Source: Leptasterias polaris
Taxonomy: Eukaryota > Echinodermata > Asteroidea > Forcipulatida > Asteriidae
Direction: 5' to 3'
Assembly (NCBI GenBank): GCA_037783415.1
Contig: JAZGTN010000027.1
Span: 806,001 to 870,000, forward strand
Length of the DNA stretch: 64,000 nt
Of this stretch, positions 14,101-23,905 are shown one piece after another. Under the pieces are notes generated by a model, which saw only the letters and a list, made by a program, of their open reading frames with translations, searched no databases and had not been told where the DNA came from. The position numbers and the translations under genes are program-made. Position 1 is the first letter of the stretch; each line of letters begins with the position of its first letter.

Positions 14101-17100
14101 ACTTTGACAGTTTATTTCCTACCAATGCCGTCTCTCGTGTGTCTCCCCCCCCCCCTTTCTCTCTTTCTCTCGCTTGCTGACTGAAGTGCTTTTCCGAACC
14201 TTGTGTGAATAAAACCATTCATGGAATGTGTTGCCTCAAAATAGATTGCCAGTGTTGTGAATTGTGCTGGGCTTATGTGAGTCAGTGAATTGCAATTGAC
14301 AGCTGCCGCTTTTTTTTTAAAACAGTGCTGAGTATATTGAGGAAACACTCATAAACCTGTGTTGTTTGTTTTAGTCAGAGTGCTGTCAAATGTTATTCTC
14401 TTTTTGTTTTTGTCCGAGGAAAATTACAAATTTCAACTCTCACAAAGACAAGCCAGTGTCCACGTCAGAATTAAGTCATTCTGCCTCTACACTATGGAAC
14501 ACTTTGCCTACTCATTTGCAACTAACTACATCTTTGGTCACTTTCAAGAAGAATTTGAAAACTCACTTATTTGGTTAATGTTAAGGAGTTAATGATTTTG
14601 ATGTCCTTTAGCCCAAACAAGTTGACTCACTTATTTGGTAGTAATTCTGGAGTGTTTTAATGTCCATACAGCCCTGCTACTGTTTTTTTGTTAAATACTT
14701 TTTATACCTTTTTAATGATATAGGCTGGTCCTAGTTTTTTATTGTGTTTTTCTTGATGCATTACTATTTGTGATTTTGATTCCTTGTACATGTAATTGTT
14801 TGGTGGATTTCTATTTCGATTATTATTATCTTTGTCGGGTTTATTTTCACTGTGAATTAATTTGTTAATGGTTTTATTGACAGTAACCTCTTGTCATTTG
14901 CTTGTGCCTTTTTAATTTCTGCTATTTTTGGTGTGTGAAGCGCTTTGAGCGCCTTTTTAGGCGGATTCTGCGCTATATAAGATCTTTTATTATTATTATT
15001 ATTATTATTATTAACATACCCTGACAATGCTCAGTAGAGATTGTCTCACAGTTGAGTATTCTTTCAAGCTAATTATGCATGACAGATGTTTTTCTATGAA
15101 TTACTTCAGAATGCTCTGTTGGTCTACAAGCTTAAATCTGGTAGGCCTAACTGTGCGATTTGGCTGATTTCAAACACATTGAAACCGCGCATGCAACTTT
15201 TCAGCTGATTAAGTTGTTTTCCTCAATTTTGGTTTCGCAGCTGTGCCATTGAAAAATTGAAACAAACACAGTTCAAATTCTTGCTGTGTCTGGCACTTTT
15301 GTAAGTTTTCTTTTTACAAACTGCTGCTGCATGCCTGATTCATATTATGTAAAGTTTGTCGATGTTTTTATGCATTGCTTGTTAGCTTTGGAATAAGAAG
15401 GGTAGAGTGACAGGGGGGAAAAGAAAAGGGGAAAAAACAAACAAAAAACACTTGTGGGAAATACTGTACCTGTTGTTTGTGTGTTCAAAATGAAGCCACA
15501 TAATTGCCCCATGGTTTGGTTTATCTTTCAGGCAAATAAAGATGCAATCCGAAGATTTTAAATTTTAAAAAAAAATTGCAAAATTTAAATTCTAGTTGCA
15601 GGAAGTTTTTATGCAAGTGTTTTGTTGAGATTCTGAATGAGATTGCATGAAGAATGAACCAATTATAGATTGGGGACCACATTAGGTTACTCATCATTGC
15701 ATGATTGTTAATTAATTTGTACAGATGTTTATGATCATGGTGATTTGTCTAGTACTGTCAGTACCCACCCATCATAGATCTTAAACTTAACAGATATTTT
15801 GGTTTCAAAGAGGGTATATTTTCCCCCCGTCTCAGCACAAATGGAGACTGTAGGGCCTAATGACTTCCTATAGTAATCCATTTCCCAAAATGGGCCCAGA
15901 CACGAAACACACACACGCACTAATTAAATCATGGCATATAGCGTGATAAGTTAATTGTTAGTGAATCACTTTTTCTGAAAACAGTCCTTGTCCCAATTAT
16001 TCTATACAATATCTCATCTGAAGTTGATTAGACCCCGCCTCCACTTACAATGAAAAGAGATCAATTATTCAAAACAACAAACTTGTGCCCAAAATAGCAA
16101 GCGCACCTTTTAAAGGAATGTGTCGTCATTATATAAATTAAAAGTTGTGCTGAAGTATCTGGGCGGTAAGGTTCAACATGGTACTTTGCTAAGATTTATT
16201 CACACTTAAGATCAATCTTAGCTTATTGTGAAATCGACCCTTGTTGTATTACTTCTTAAAATCAACATAAATCACTTCATTTTTTAGTTTCTTGTTATTT
16301 TTAAAAGAAGTGCCTGGATACAACCTTCCTTTGTTAATTCGCAATTATTCAAAGATCTTTTATAACCGGGGATAGTCAATGAATTTAGTTATTTTTTCCA
16401 AGTTACTTTACAAACAATTACCCTGTGGAATATTTCAAAAGTTTTATAAAAAGACTTTAGGTTCAGAACATTAGGCCTATGTGTTTAGTTATCATATTTA
16501 AGCCTTAAGGGCCCACTGTGAGCCACAAGTGGCTGGTACCAAAAAGCCCACAGTGGTTGTAAACTGCAAAAATAAAAAAATTCCAAGTGATTTTCATTCT
16601 CTTCCTATGGTAACACAGAAGCTTCAAAAATATGTTTTGTTTTTAGTTTTTTGTTTTTCTAAAGGTTAATGGTCTGACAATTCGACCCTAGCAGAGTCTT
16701 TCTCAAAGGCTATTGTTTTTCCATACAAATTTTTCCTGAAAAAACAACAACAATAATATTAGACATGTCTGGGCATAATGGTGATGATTGTACACAAATT
16801 AATGGTCTCTAAAGGGTTAACATCCAAGACCTAGTAGGTAGTTTCTTCCAGGCTGAGATTGCCTTGTTCAAAGAATTAATACCATCCTGAACAATTGTCT
16901 GAAACTTGGTCGAACTCTCTCCTATCCATAGGTGTGCACTTGAAAGATTTGATCCTACTCCACACAGCACTCTCTGACCGCACGGAGGACGGTCAACTCA
17001 ACCTGCGTAAGATGGGTCAGCTCTCGGTCATCTTTGCCGAGCTGATGCAACTGCAGAATACCAAACCTCCTCTTGAGACCAACGTGGACCTGGTCAATAT

Positions 17101-20100
17101 GCTCAGGGTGAGTTGTAGTCACACTATTGTCATGCATGTTAATTTTTGTTAACTATTGTCATGATGATATTGATGGTAATGTTCATAGCAAAACAAAATC
17201 AAGGAAGAACTCCATGCAGATGCTAAATCAGTGTAGGCCTGGAATTTCAACCATTTTCATTTTGCAAAGAGCACTTCCATTGGAAAGTCTCAATGTCTTT
17301 GGGAAACTTTTCAAGGCCCAGAAATCAGAGCTGCCAACTCTCCCTGAAAGTACATCAATCTTTCCTTGTGCTGATGATCAAAAAACTTGAAAGTCTCACT
17401 GATTATGGAAACTTGTTCCCTATCATGTTGAATGTAATTCTAAATTTCTCTGTGAGTGTTGTACAAAATCTCCCTGATTGCAAGATACAAATGTTGGCAT
17501 CTCTGCAAAACAAAAGAACAGGGCAGCAGAGGACGTATAATTCCAGACCTGCAGTGACAACATCCATTCTCCAATCTGGCTCAAAACAAAGGCTCTTAAA
17601 TGAAAATGTTATGCCAATCTGCAGTTGTTCATGTAATTTGTACAGGTTGTAGAAATAAATCACAGGGGTTGCTATTTGTGAAGGGGGTAAACTGCATGGC
17701 TCCTGACTTAATTGAAATTCACAGCCATGGTTTTAATGGTTATGGCTGTAGAGCTTATATTTTTGTTGTTAATTTAGTGGAAACGTGTTAGATCAAGATT
17801 TCACATGCTTTTGGGGATCAAAACAAAGGGAAGACACAATCTTCATTAGATTTAAAATTATCTTTCCAGTTTTAATGATTGTTTTTGAAACGCTTATTCT
17901 CAAAGAAGTGGTCGTTGTAGGTGATCCACAGGTTTTGCCCTTCTGGACACTTTTCACACTTTGTATAAGCCTATAGAGATTGTAACTTGATTTGTTTGTT
18001 CCGTAGGCATCTCTTGATCTCCAGTACACTGAAGATGAAATATACGAGCTATCTTTGGCAAGAGAACCCAGGAATTCAACAAGCGCAGTAAGTACACAAG
18101 TAACTAACATCAGAAATACTATATGCATCTATTGATAACTAACATCAGAAATACTATATGCATCTATTGATAAACACCACATACAGTTAAAGTGCTTCTT
18201 GGATCAAGTTCAACATAAACAAGCGATAACATTTCGGACGGAAGAACTTTTCTGGAATGATTCTTGCCAACTCTTTTAAAGTAATTATTTTGAAGACTAA
18301 AAAATCATTCAACTCGATAAATTATGTAAAAAGTGGGGGGGGGGTGCTGGTTCTAAGGAAAAACTGTTAGAAACGGCATACATACCAGCAGTTCGTATTT
18401 TGTATTTAAGCTCCCAGCAGGGTGGGTATGTGTGCCCTCAAAATGTTGTTTATTATTACTATCTGAAATTACTATTACTATTATCCTTTGCAAATTAAAA
18501 ACATTCTACTATTTAAAAAAAAATTTAATGTTGTATTTCTTAAAGCTAATACTTGTTTTATTGTATTTGTTGAGTTTTTAAGCATAAGAACCACAGCAAT
18601 TTCTATTGTAAACTTATATATAAATAGCAATATATAAAATTAGTAAAATTAGAATAGCAAATAGCAATATATATATATAAATAGCAATGTATAATAATAG
18701 TCATTATCATCACCATTATTACTGCAAGGAAAAGTTTAGAGCTCTTTACTTCATTTTTCGGAAGACTTTTTCTACAAGATTTTGCTAACAGTATACATTT
18801 CTGTGTTACAAAATTGCCTCTGAAAAATGTTTCGTAGGCAGAAATAAACGTCAAGCCTGGGCATGTATTTACCCTATGCACGGTCAGCCATTTGCATGTA
18901 GATCTTCAGATTGGGGACAGCAGCGAATAGAAGCATTATATAACTCTGTATTATCAAGGTAATGAATGACACTTTCATCCAAATAATGAATGACACTTTC
19001 ATCCAAATAGATACATAAATAAAATACAAATGAAGCATGAAGTTTAGGCTCTACACGCACAAGGCGGATCCGTGCAAAGGGTGAATAGTTCCTATATTAG
19101 CTTATCTAATCATCCCGGTAACACTACTTGATTATTTTTCTGCCTGAAGCAGCCGTCTACTCCCACCAAGCCAGCAGTGTATGCAGACTGGGCATCTGGT
19201 GTCTGCGTTCATCCGGACCAGGAGACAATTACTAAACACGTAGCCGCCATGGTAGAGGTAACTTTTGACGCTTAGATAGAGAGCTTTATCAGCATCAAGC
19301 ATCCAATTAATACAGCTGTCTGAAAAAAAAAAATGAAAAAAAAAAAATTGTAAATAGTGCCTTATCCGAATTGGTGGCTGTGGCTAGCGGCTGTGGCTGT
19401 GACTGCAGCTGTGGCTGTGACTGCAGCTGTGGCTGTGACTGCAGCTGTTGCTATGGATACGCTTGTTCCGTGATGATCAATCCGCAACCACTAATTTGCA
19501 CACGGCCCTAGGTCTTGTTTTTCAAGCCAGTTTCCTCTATTTTGTGCAGTAGTAAAGTTACTTATCTACATCATAAAAATTATATGTATTTTTGGAGGAA
19601 GGAAATATTTGTATATATTTTAACGGGAAACAAATAAATACATATATTATAGTCTAGACACACTAAACCTTTAATCCCCCAATAATAGTCATAATGAAAT
19701 ACATACATTTTTATGAAGGGGAAGCTAACTTGAAATATAACAAAATAGAAACTGAATCTGACCACTTCATGTAGATATTTTTTTAAACAAATTTCTTTAT
19801 TACTCAATGTTTAAATCAATTGCAGACTTGCTCCTCTTGTCTTTGTGCAGTGTCAAAAAAAATGTATACATGTATGTAGATACATTTTTTATCAATGTTT
19901 TGGGATTAATTTTTCTTTTGTTTGTTGATTTATTAACAGACAGTGTTCAAGATTTACGATACAGACAAGGACGGATACATTACATGTGCAGACTTTCAGG
20001 GCATTGCCACCAACTTTCCTTTCATGGAGTCTTTCTGTGTACTTAATGCAGATAGGTCAGTACGGTGACTCTCATTTTGTTCTCATAGCCGTAGGACTGT

Positions 20101-23100
20101 AGTAACATTTCCTTGTACAACCTGATCAATCCCATTTGCATGTACATCCCCCTTTAGTAAAACGTTTCCTTTTGAAAATAATGATCTATAATGAGCTGTC
20201 AAGCATGTTCAAACTTCTTAATTTTCATCTGTTGTTTTTTTATGTTTGTGTCTTATTTGTAGCAATATGCATTTGTCAACTTATTGCATTTGTCAACTTA
20301 TGTCATTAATAAGAAATACATCTTGCTGATGTGACAGGAAACATTTACAAATGAAAGAAAAACAATTTCGCTGATCAACATAATTTTAATCAATCAAAAT
20401 TCAAAGCTTCCTGGGATAGTTAACTATAAGACACATTGAGTTGACCAATTTACTCGCACAACTTCAACCACAGGGAAGGTCTGATCAGTCGGAGCGAGAT
20501 GTGCTCCTACTTTATGCGGGCCCACAGCCTCGCTCTGAGCTACAGCTACAAACACAACTTCAGCGTCCACACCTACCTGACGCCAACCTTCTGCCAGCAT
20601 TGCACGGGGCTCCTGTGGGGACTGATCAAGCAGGGAGTCAAGTGCAAGGTATGTGGGATCAATGCCCACAAGCACTGCAAAGATCGGTTGGTCATTGAGT
20701 GCAGGAGTAAGAAAGCAAATGGAACCAACGGGATCACATCAACGATGCAACGGAGGCATACGCTGGACGGGCCGGTCAATATGGCAAAGGCAAACGGTAA
20801 CGCCAACGGGGTTGTCGTCAGCAGGAGGAAAAACAGTCACGATATCAAGGGATACAGCCAAAGTACTAGTCAGCTAAACAGAGGTGAGTGTTAGAACATC
20901 AATTACTTTGGATAAGTTGTCAATAAAAAGCAGTTGTTTTATTTGTGTTAACCCAAAGGAAAGATGCAAAAAGATATTTATTACTGTTTAAAATTCCAGC
21001 ATCAGTAAACAATGTTCAGGCTCATACAGAATAAAATAATTCTCAGGGTGTACATCTTTCGAGTTTTCTTCTTAGTTGTTAATATGAAAGCATTCCTTTG
21101 GAATCTAAAATCATGTCTGGAAAAAATCCAGCAATTGACCTCCAATTTAATTCAGTGATATTTTTATCATTTGACATCCAATAGTATCAATCTCAAAAGA
21201 AATTGTCTGGGAGGACCAGCAGCGCTTTACTCAGTGCCAGAAGCAGATGAAACAAGTCCAGCAAGCGACGCAGACTGACACCGCACTCAACCCAGAGACA
21301 GCATCCCAAGACTCCGACAAGGAGGGCGAAGAACACGGAGGCATCATCTGCAGCACCGGCCGGAGGTTGAGTGAACTGAGCGAAGATGACAGCAATAGTA
21401 GTTTCGGTGATCAGAATAGCGCGACGGGAAGCGATTCCAGTGTGTTCAAGAGCAGTACTGCGTCCAAGAGTGACGAACTCAAGGACAAGCTCATTAGTGC
21501 AGAAAGAGTAGGTTTGAGCAATTTTCTGTTCAATGTGTGTTTTCACCACATTTTGTAGGTTGTAGGAAGTGGCAACACAAATTCATGACCAATGGTATGC
21601 AGATATTTTCATTTTGGGGTGGGGGTCAAGCGTGGGCAAAGACATAATTCGGGGGGACTAATTAATATATCAAACCATTTGTTTGTGTATTTTTCTAATC
21701 TCATTAGGGGAAGCACGGGATCTGAGCGGGGCTTCTGCCCCCCACCCCCCTCTTCAACTGGTCTTTAAATAATTAACAGATCCCAATTTCATAGCTTAAG
21801 CAGACAATAGTGCTTTTAAAAGGAGTTTCTGCTGAGAGTGAAAATGAGCAGGAGACCAATCACAGATGGTACATTTGACATGGTATTTTGGCTGGTAACC
21901 TTATTCTAGTAAGCATAATTTTGTTGTGCTTAGCTACCTTTTGTGCTTTAAGCAGCTCTATGAAATTGGGTCCAGATCTTTGAACAAGCATTGAATACAT
22001 GTTAGCTTCTCCACTTTGATACTTTCATTACATGTGTGCTTAGTTATCAAACTTTGCTTTGAATTACCGTTTTTTATTTTGTTTTTTTTATTGCAGAACA
22101 GGCATGATATTCTCCCTCTGTCTGTTTTTTTTATTGTTTGGCCCTCAGAAAATTCAGTCAAATTTTTATTGAATAGCCTGAAAAGTCTATAAAATCCCAT
22201 GCCATATATACATGTCGACCAGCCCTTGTACTCATTAAAAATTTCCCATTTTTTGTCCAAGAGCCAAATAGCGTGCCTGAAATAATGTTCTTGTCTTTAA
22301 AGGGTGTGTACAACATTGGTAAGATTGAAAATATAAATGTTCACAGATTTGCACATAACTTACTCGGCATAAAGATGGTCATGGTGGAAAACTTGCCTTG
22401 AAATAATTATGCTTGAAATGCCATAGTTTTTAGGAAATTAGTAAAACAATAGTCTTTATCCTGCAGGATAAAATCCGATGTTTGAAAAAAAGTTAAAACA
22501 CATAATGGGGGTTTTCACTGTTTTCTCATGACTCCGAAGACCGATTGAGCTTACTTTCACAGGTTTGTTATTTCATAAACATGTTAGGTCACATCAAATG
22601 TGGATACAGTTATTTGGCAATTACCAATGTTGTACACACCCTTTAACATGTGCAGGACACAGGTTACCATTAAGAGTTGTATTTTTTCTATTCTAATGTT
22701 TTTATATATATATTTTTGTTTACAACAATGTTTTATTTCTGCCAAGGATCTGTTCACAGTTTATGTTATGTATGTCCGACCCACAATCGAATACGCCTGC
22801 CCTGTTTGGTATTCTAGACTTACTAAAATACACATCATGACTCTTGATAAGTTACAAAAAAAAAGCTCTTCGTGTTATTCTGGCTGGTCAGCCGAATACA
22901 CCAACAACGTGTGTGGAAATATGTTAGCAGTGTAGTTTACCTACTATAACTGATAGACTCAAACAGTTATTCATCAATTTTGGAAAGACCCTGTTAGAGT
23001 CTGAAAGCTACAGGCACTGGCTCCCACCAAATTTAAATAACAACTTGCACACTATAACAACAAAATGTGCCCTCCTAAATGTCAGACTGGTTGATACAGG

Positions 23101-23905
23101 AATAATTGCATTTTTAACCCTCATTAAAGAACTCAACAAAATTACTTCAATTTTAAGTTGTCTTTCTATTGCTTACTTTTTTTTCTTTTTTTTGCTGTAT
23201 TAGTGTGTGTTTGGCATAACTTTTTCAGAGTCTTTTGTGATATTTTGTCTTTTTAGAAGTGATAGAATTTCCGGCTTTGTATTTTCCTTTTGTACTAAGT
23301 CTGAAATATTCTTAAATTTCATGCCTAATTGTCCCCCATTTCTATTATTTGTACTTTAAACTGAGCTTGCTTGTCTTTGCAATAATTTTATACAATTTTT
23401 ATAGTCACAGGTCTACTCTATCATATTTTTATATCTTATCTATTGTTTTTAAAATCTATTTTCATATGACTCTTGTTGTATTTTAAACACAATTCATCCT
23501 TTGGCTGGGATGTTTTTTAATAGACCTTATGCATATTTTGTCATTTGAGTAGGGCGCCCTCGCCTAGAGGTCAAAAGGAAGATGTTCATTGGCCAGTCCT
23601 GTGCGTCGCGCGTACAAATCAGCGCGTTTCCATTGTTTCATCATCAGTTTACCTCTAAGATGGCGGCTTGGTGACGTCAATGCATAAGGTCTATAAACCA
23701 ATAATACTAATAATCAAACTTCTCTGTCCTTCAGGAACGAGAACTCCTGGAGATGGAGAATGTTCGCTTGAAGCACGAAGTGACAAGCATTCAGGAGAAG
23801 AATAAGATGCTAGAGAGTCACCTAGAGCTAATCAGACGGCATACCGTTTCTTTCATCCTGGATCAGATGGATACCTTACATCTACAAAAAGATACCCAAG
23901 TCTGA
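5006..23905 (+). CDS. RASGRP3-like: RasGRP-family Ras guanyl-releasing protein (12 visible exons, 5' incomplete)
   Basis: Gene-level entry. RasGRPs load GTP on Ras/Rap at membranes after diacylglycerol binds their C1 domain. Exons join at 5006-5137, 9638-9788, 10462-10635, 11278-11394, 12320-12417, 16931/2-17107, 18007-18087, 19153-19257, 19940-20055, 20474-20883, 21185-21507 and 23735-23905, giving about 685 residues. Domain order seen: end of RasGEF-N, CDC25-type RasGEF (NFNTLMAVVGGLSHSS), EF-hand pair, C1, linker, coiled coil. This order is diagnostic of RasGRP. Signature stretches such as SNVPSYDWMR, RAEVITKF and FKIPIL read almost like vertebrate RasGRP3, so I favour that paralogue or the single invertebrate ancestor. 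The N-terminal ~70 residues were not found in 1-5005. All junctions are GT-AG with matching phase except 12417/16932. Confidence 0.95.
6604..6946. mobile_element. ~350-bp TIR element, GGATTGGTAAGG family, copy 1
   Basis: Starts ATTGGTGAGGATAAGGAACA, contains AGTCTGAAAGCTTACTGATT and CCCAAATTTTCACAGGTTTG, ends CTCTACCAAATCCTGTAGG. Aligns along its length with 26371-26739. Confidence 0.7.
7286..7337. repeat. 26-bp tandem duplication
   Basis: TCTGCGTTGAATGCTTTATA AACATA twice in tandem. Confidence 0.9.
9175..9325. repeat. Dispersed repeat, copy 1
   Basis: TTAAATAGCCTGAAGAGTTC ... GGTACTCATGAAAACGTTCC ... TTCCAAGGACCAAATATCAT. Aligns with 22125-22275 over about 150 bp. Class unknown. Confidence 0.6.
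9638..9788 (+). CDS. RasGRP exon: linker and start of CDC25 domain
   Basis: Acceptor GTGCAG, donor GTAAGT. Translates as PSYDWMRVISVRNPSMRTNR followed by KVSLVFNHLEPGELANHLTF and LEYKIFRRLN. The HLEP-ELA-HLTFLE run is the conserved start of the RasGRP catalytic domain. The basic Ser/Thr-rich linker sits where vertebrate RasGRP1/3 carry the PKC-phosphorylated Thr. That exact Thr is not clearly aligned here. Confidence 0.95.
9930..10022. repeat. Four tandem GACTCTGCTAGGGTCAA units
   Basis: A 17-22 bp unit ACGACTCTGCTAGGGTCAAA is repeated four times with drift (TATGCTAGGG, CTGTGAGGG). The complement of this motif appears once in 16681-16710, 44595-44635 and 58228-58255, next to GGCTAAATG, so it is the edge of a dispersed element expanded here. 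Confidence 0.65.
10462..10635 (+). CDS. RasGRP exon: CDC25 catalytic domain
   Basis: Phase 0 at both ends, 58 codons. Acceptor TTTTTTAG, donor GTCAGT. Contains LERSIGLFNGLSLWIQCMIL and TPKQRAEVITKFVEVSK, which match the RasGEF core of RasGRPs. Confidence 0.95.
10682..10790. mobile_element. ~108-bp hairpin MITE
   Basis: Left AAATAGACTGTGCAAGTCTC, right GAGACTTGCACGGTCTATTT, almost perfect inverted repeats of about 30 bp. Begins directly after the RasGRP exon ending 10635. Confidence 0.78.
11019..11130. mobile_element. GGCTACGGCTA hairpin element, copy 1
   Basis: Starts TGTCCGAATTGGTGGCTATG with repeated GGCTA units; ends with the complementary TAGCAACAGCCATAGCCATG. Center carries CTTAGCAATACCCTTAGCAA. 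Lies just before the 11278 exon of RasGRP. Confidence 0.7.
11278..11394 (+). CDS. RasGRP exon: CDC25 catalytic domain, central motif
   Basis: Phase 0 at both ends, 39 codons. Acceptor CTGCAG, donor GTATTC. Encodes RLKRLNNFNTLMAVVGGLSH and SSLARLRQT. The N-F-N-x-L-M-A-V-x-G-G-L segment is the hallmark of Ras exchange factors and contributes to the Ras-binding surface. Confidence 0.97.
11952..12117 (+). mobile_element. 166-bp hairpin MITE, CCATTAAGCC family, copy 1
   Basis: Left TIR AATAGACCAATCCATTAAGC; the right end is the complement of a near match. The arms pair through the centre (AATCACAGCC.. / ..GGCTGTGATT; TGATCACCATT / AATGGTGATCA), leaving a small loop. Lies in a RasGRP intron. Opposite orientation and same length as the copy at 46819. 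Confidence 0.85.
12320..12417 (+). CDS. RasGRP exon: CDC25 catalytic domain
   Basis: Acceptor AAACAG at 12319. Encodes TISEMTELLSSACNFSNYRK and ALQEARGFKIPIL. The apparent donor GTGAGT starts at 12418, leaving the final Leu codon as CT. Reading through gives CTG then TGA. The canonical joint to the next exon breaks the frame (see findings). Confidence 0.9.
14430..15013 (+). mobile_element. CR1/L2-like LINE 3' end with ATT tail
   Basis: 14480-14575 encodes LWNTLPTHLQLTTSLVTFKK NLKTHLFG, the usual C terminus of non-LTR reverse transcriptases in marine invertebrates. After about 360 bp of AT-rich UTR it ends with GAAGCGCTTTGAGCGCC, a hairpin, then GCGCTATATAAG and an (ATT)n run. 5'-truncated, non-functional. 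Lies in a RasGRP intron. Confidence 0.8.
16931..17107 (+). CDS. RasGRP exon: CDC25 catalytic domain, C-terminal part
   Basis: Homology requires GVHLKDLILLHTALSDRTED and onward to PPLETNVDLVNMLR, read from GGT at 16931. The only nearby acceptor, CCATAG, ends at 16931, so canonical splicing would start at 16932 and shift the frame. Donor GTGAGT at 17108 is strong. The exon itself is unambiguous; only its 5' boundary is uncertain. Confidence 0.92.
18007..18087 (+). CDS. RasGRP exon: end of CDC25 domain
   Basis: Acceptor CCGTAG, donor GTAAGT, 27 codons in phase 0. Encodes ASLDLQYTEDEIYELSLARE PRNSTSA, equivalent to the SLDLYYTEDEIYELS-REPRN closing segment of vertebrate RasGRPs. Confidence 0.96.
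18102..18171. repeat. 35-bp tandem duplication
   Basis: TAACTAACATCAGAAATACT ATATGCATCTATTGA twice in direct succession, just after the RasGRP exon ending 18087. Confidence 0.9.
19153..19257 (+). CDS. RasGRP exon: linker before EF hands
   Basis: Acceptor GAAGCAG; an alternative AG three bases upstream would add one Gln in frame. Donor GTAACT. Encodes PSTPTKPAVYADWASGVCVH and PDQETITKHVAAMVE, matching the TPSKP-DWASGV-PKPD-TI-KHV linker of RasGRPs. Confidence 0.93.
19363..19510. mobile_element. GGCTACGGCTA hairpin element, copy 2, with internal minisatellite
   Basis: Starts TATCCGAATTGGTGGCTGTG. Its arm has expanded into three tandem copies of an 18-bp unit GGCTGTGACTGCAGCTGT (about 19395-19450). 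The right arm is degraded. Confidence 0.6.
19940..20055 (+). CDS. RasGRP exon: first EF hand
   Basis: Acceptor TAACAG, donor GTCAGT. Encodes TVFKIYDTDKDGYITCADFQ and onward to FCVLNADR. The EF1 loop DTDKDGYITCAD has Asp at positions 1, 3, 5 and 12. Asp at 12 also occurs in vertebrate RasGRP3. The second loop starts in this exon as N-A-D and continues in the next. Confidence 0.96.
20474..20883 (+). CDS. RasGRP exon: second EF hand and C1 domain
   Basis: Acceptor CCACAG, donor GTGAGT, ends in phase 1. EF2 loop is NADREGLISRSE, with Asn replacing the usual first Asp. The C1 domain runs about 20550-20702 with the complete zinc pattern H-X12-C-X2-C-X13-C-X2-C-X4-H-X2-C-X7-C, from HNFSVHTYLTPTFCQHC to VIEC. 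The diacylglycerol-binding loop residues GLLWGLIKQG are intact, so it should be a typical rather than atypical C1. A basic Asn/Gly-rich linker follows, with possible basophilic kinase sites (RRHTLD, RRKNSHD). Confidence 0.97.
21185..21507 (+). CDS. RasGRP exon: low-complexity linker with ATQT motif
   Basis: Acceptor CCAATAG, donor GTAGGT. Encodes SISKEIVWEDQQRFTQCQKQ, then MKQVQQATQTDTALNP, then an acidic Ser-rich stretch ending DKLISAER. The ATQT core is shared with the C-terminal tails of vertebrate RasGRPs and resembles a dynein light chain LC8 binding site. The rest is poorly conserved. Confidence 0.88.
21780..21973. mobile_element. MITE-like element, GGGCCCAATTTCAT family
   Basis: Left end CCCAATTTCATAGCTTAAGC, right end AAGCAGCTCTATGAAATTGG. 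Internal sequence (GGTAACCTTATTCT-GTAAGCATAA) is shared with copies at 28086 and 37522. Lies in a RasGRP intron. Confidence 0.75.
22125..22275. repeat. Dispersed repeat, copy 2
   Basis: TTGAATAGCCTGAAAAGTCT ... TGTACTCATTAAAAATTTCC ... GTCCAAGAGCCAAATAGCGT. Counterpart of 9175-9325. Confidence 0.6.
22297..22646. mobile_element. 350-bp TIR element related to GGATTGGTAAGG family
   Basis: TIRs TTAAAGGGTGTGTACAACAT TGGTAA and TTACCAATGTTGTACACACC CTTTAA are perfect over 26 bp. The interior (TTTCTCATGACTCC, CACAGGTTTGTTATTTCATA) is related to the 6604 and 26371 copies. Lies in the last RasGRP intron. Confidence 0.85.
22700..23160 (+). pseudogene. Degraded non-LTR reverse transcriptase fragment
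   Basis: Reads VYVMYVRPTIEYACPVWYSR LTKIHIMTLDKLQKK, then a frame change, then VILAGQPNTPTTC. The RP-IEYACPVW...L-K-QKK motif is typical of the region after the palm of CR1/Jockey-clade RTs. Later text (LKQLFINFGKTLLES, HWLPPN) is consistent. Frameshifted and 5'-truncated. Confidence 0.75.
23521..23694. mobile_element. MITE-like element, TAGACC-TTGCATA family, next to RasGRP last exon
   Basis: TIRs TAGACCTTATGCAT and ATGCATAAGGTCTA are perfect. The interior carries GGGCGCCCTC and a TGACGTCA-like CRE (GTGACGTCAATGC). It ends about 40 bp before the acceptor of the 23735 exon. Confidence 0.72.
23735..23905 (+). CDS. RasGRP last exon: C-terminal coiled coil and stop
   Basis: Acceptor TCCTTCAG. 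Encodes ERELLEMENVRLKHEVTSIQ, then a heptad-rich helix ending LHLQKDTQV and TGA at 23903-23905. Leu/Met/Val at a/d positions fit the coiled coil that dimerises vertebrate RasGRP1. The joint with 21507 is in phase 0. Confidence 0.92.
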   Translation, partial: ERELLEMENVRLKHEVTSIQEKNKMLESHLELIRRHTVSFILDQMDTLHLQKDTQV

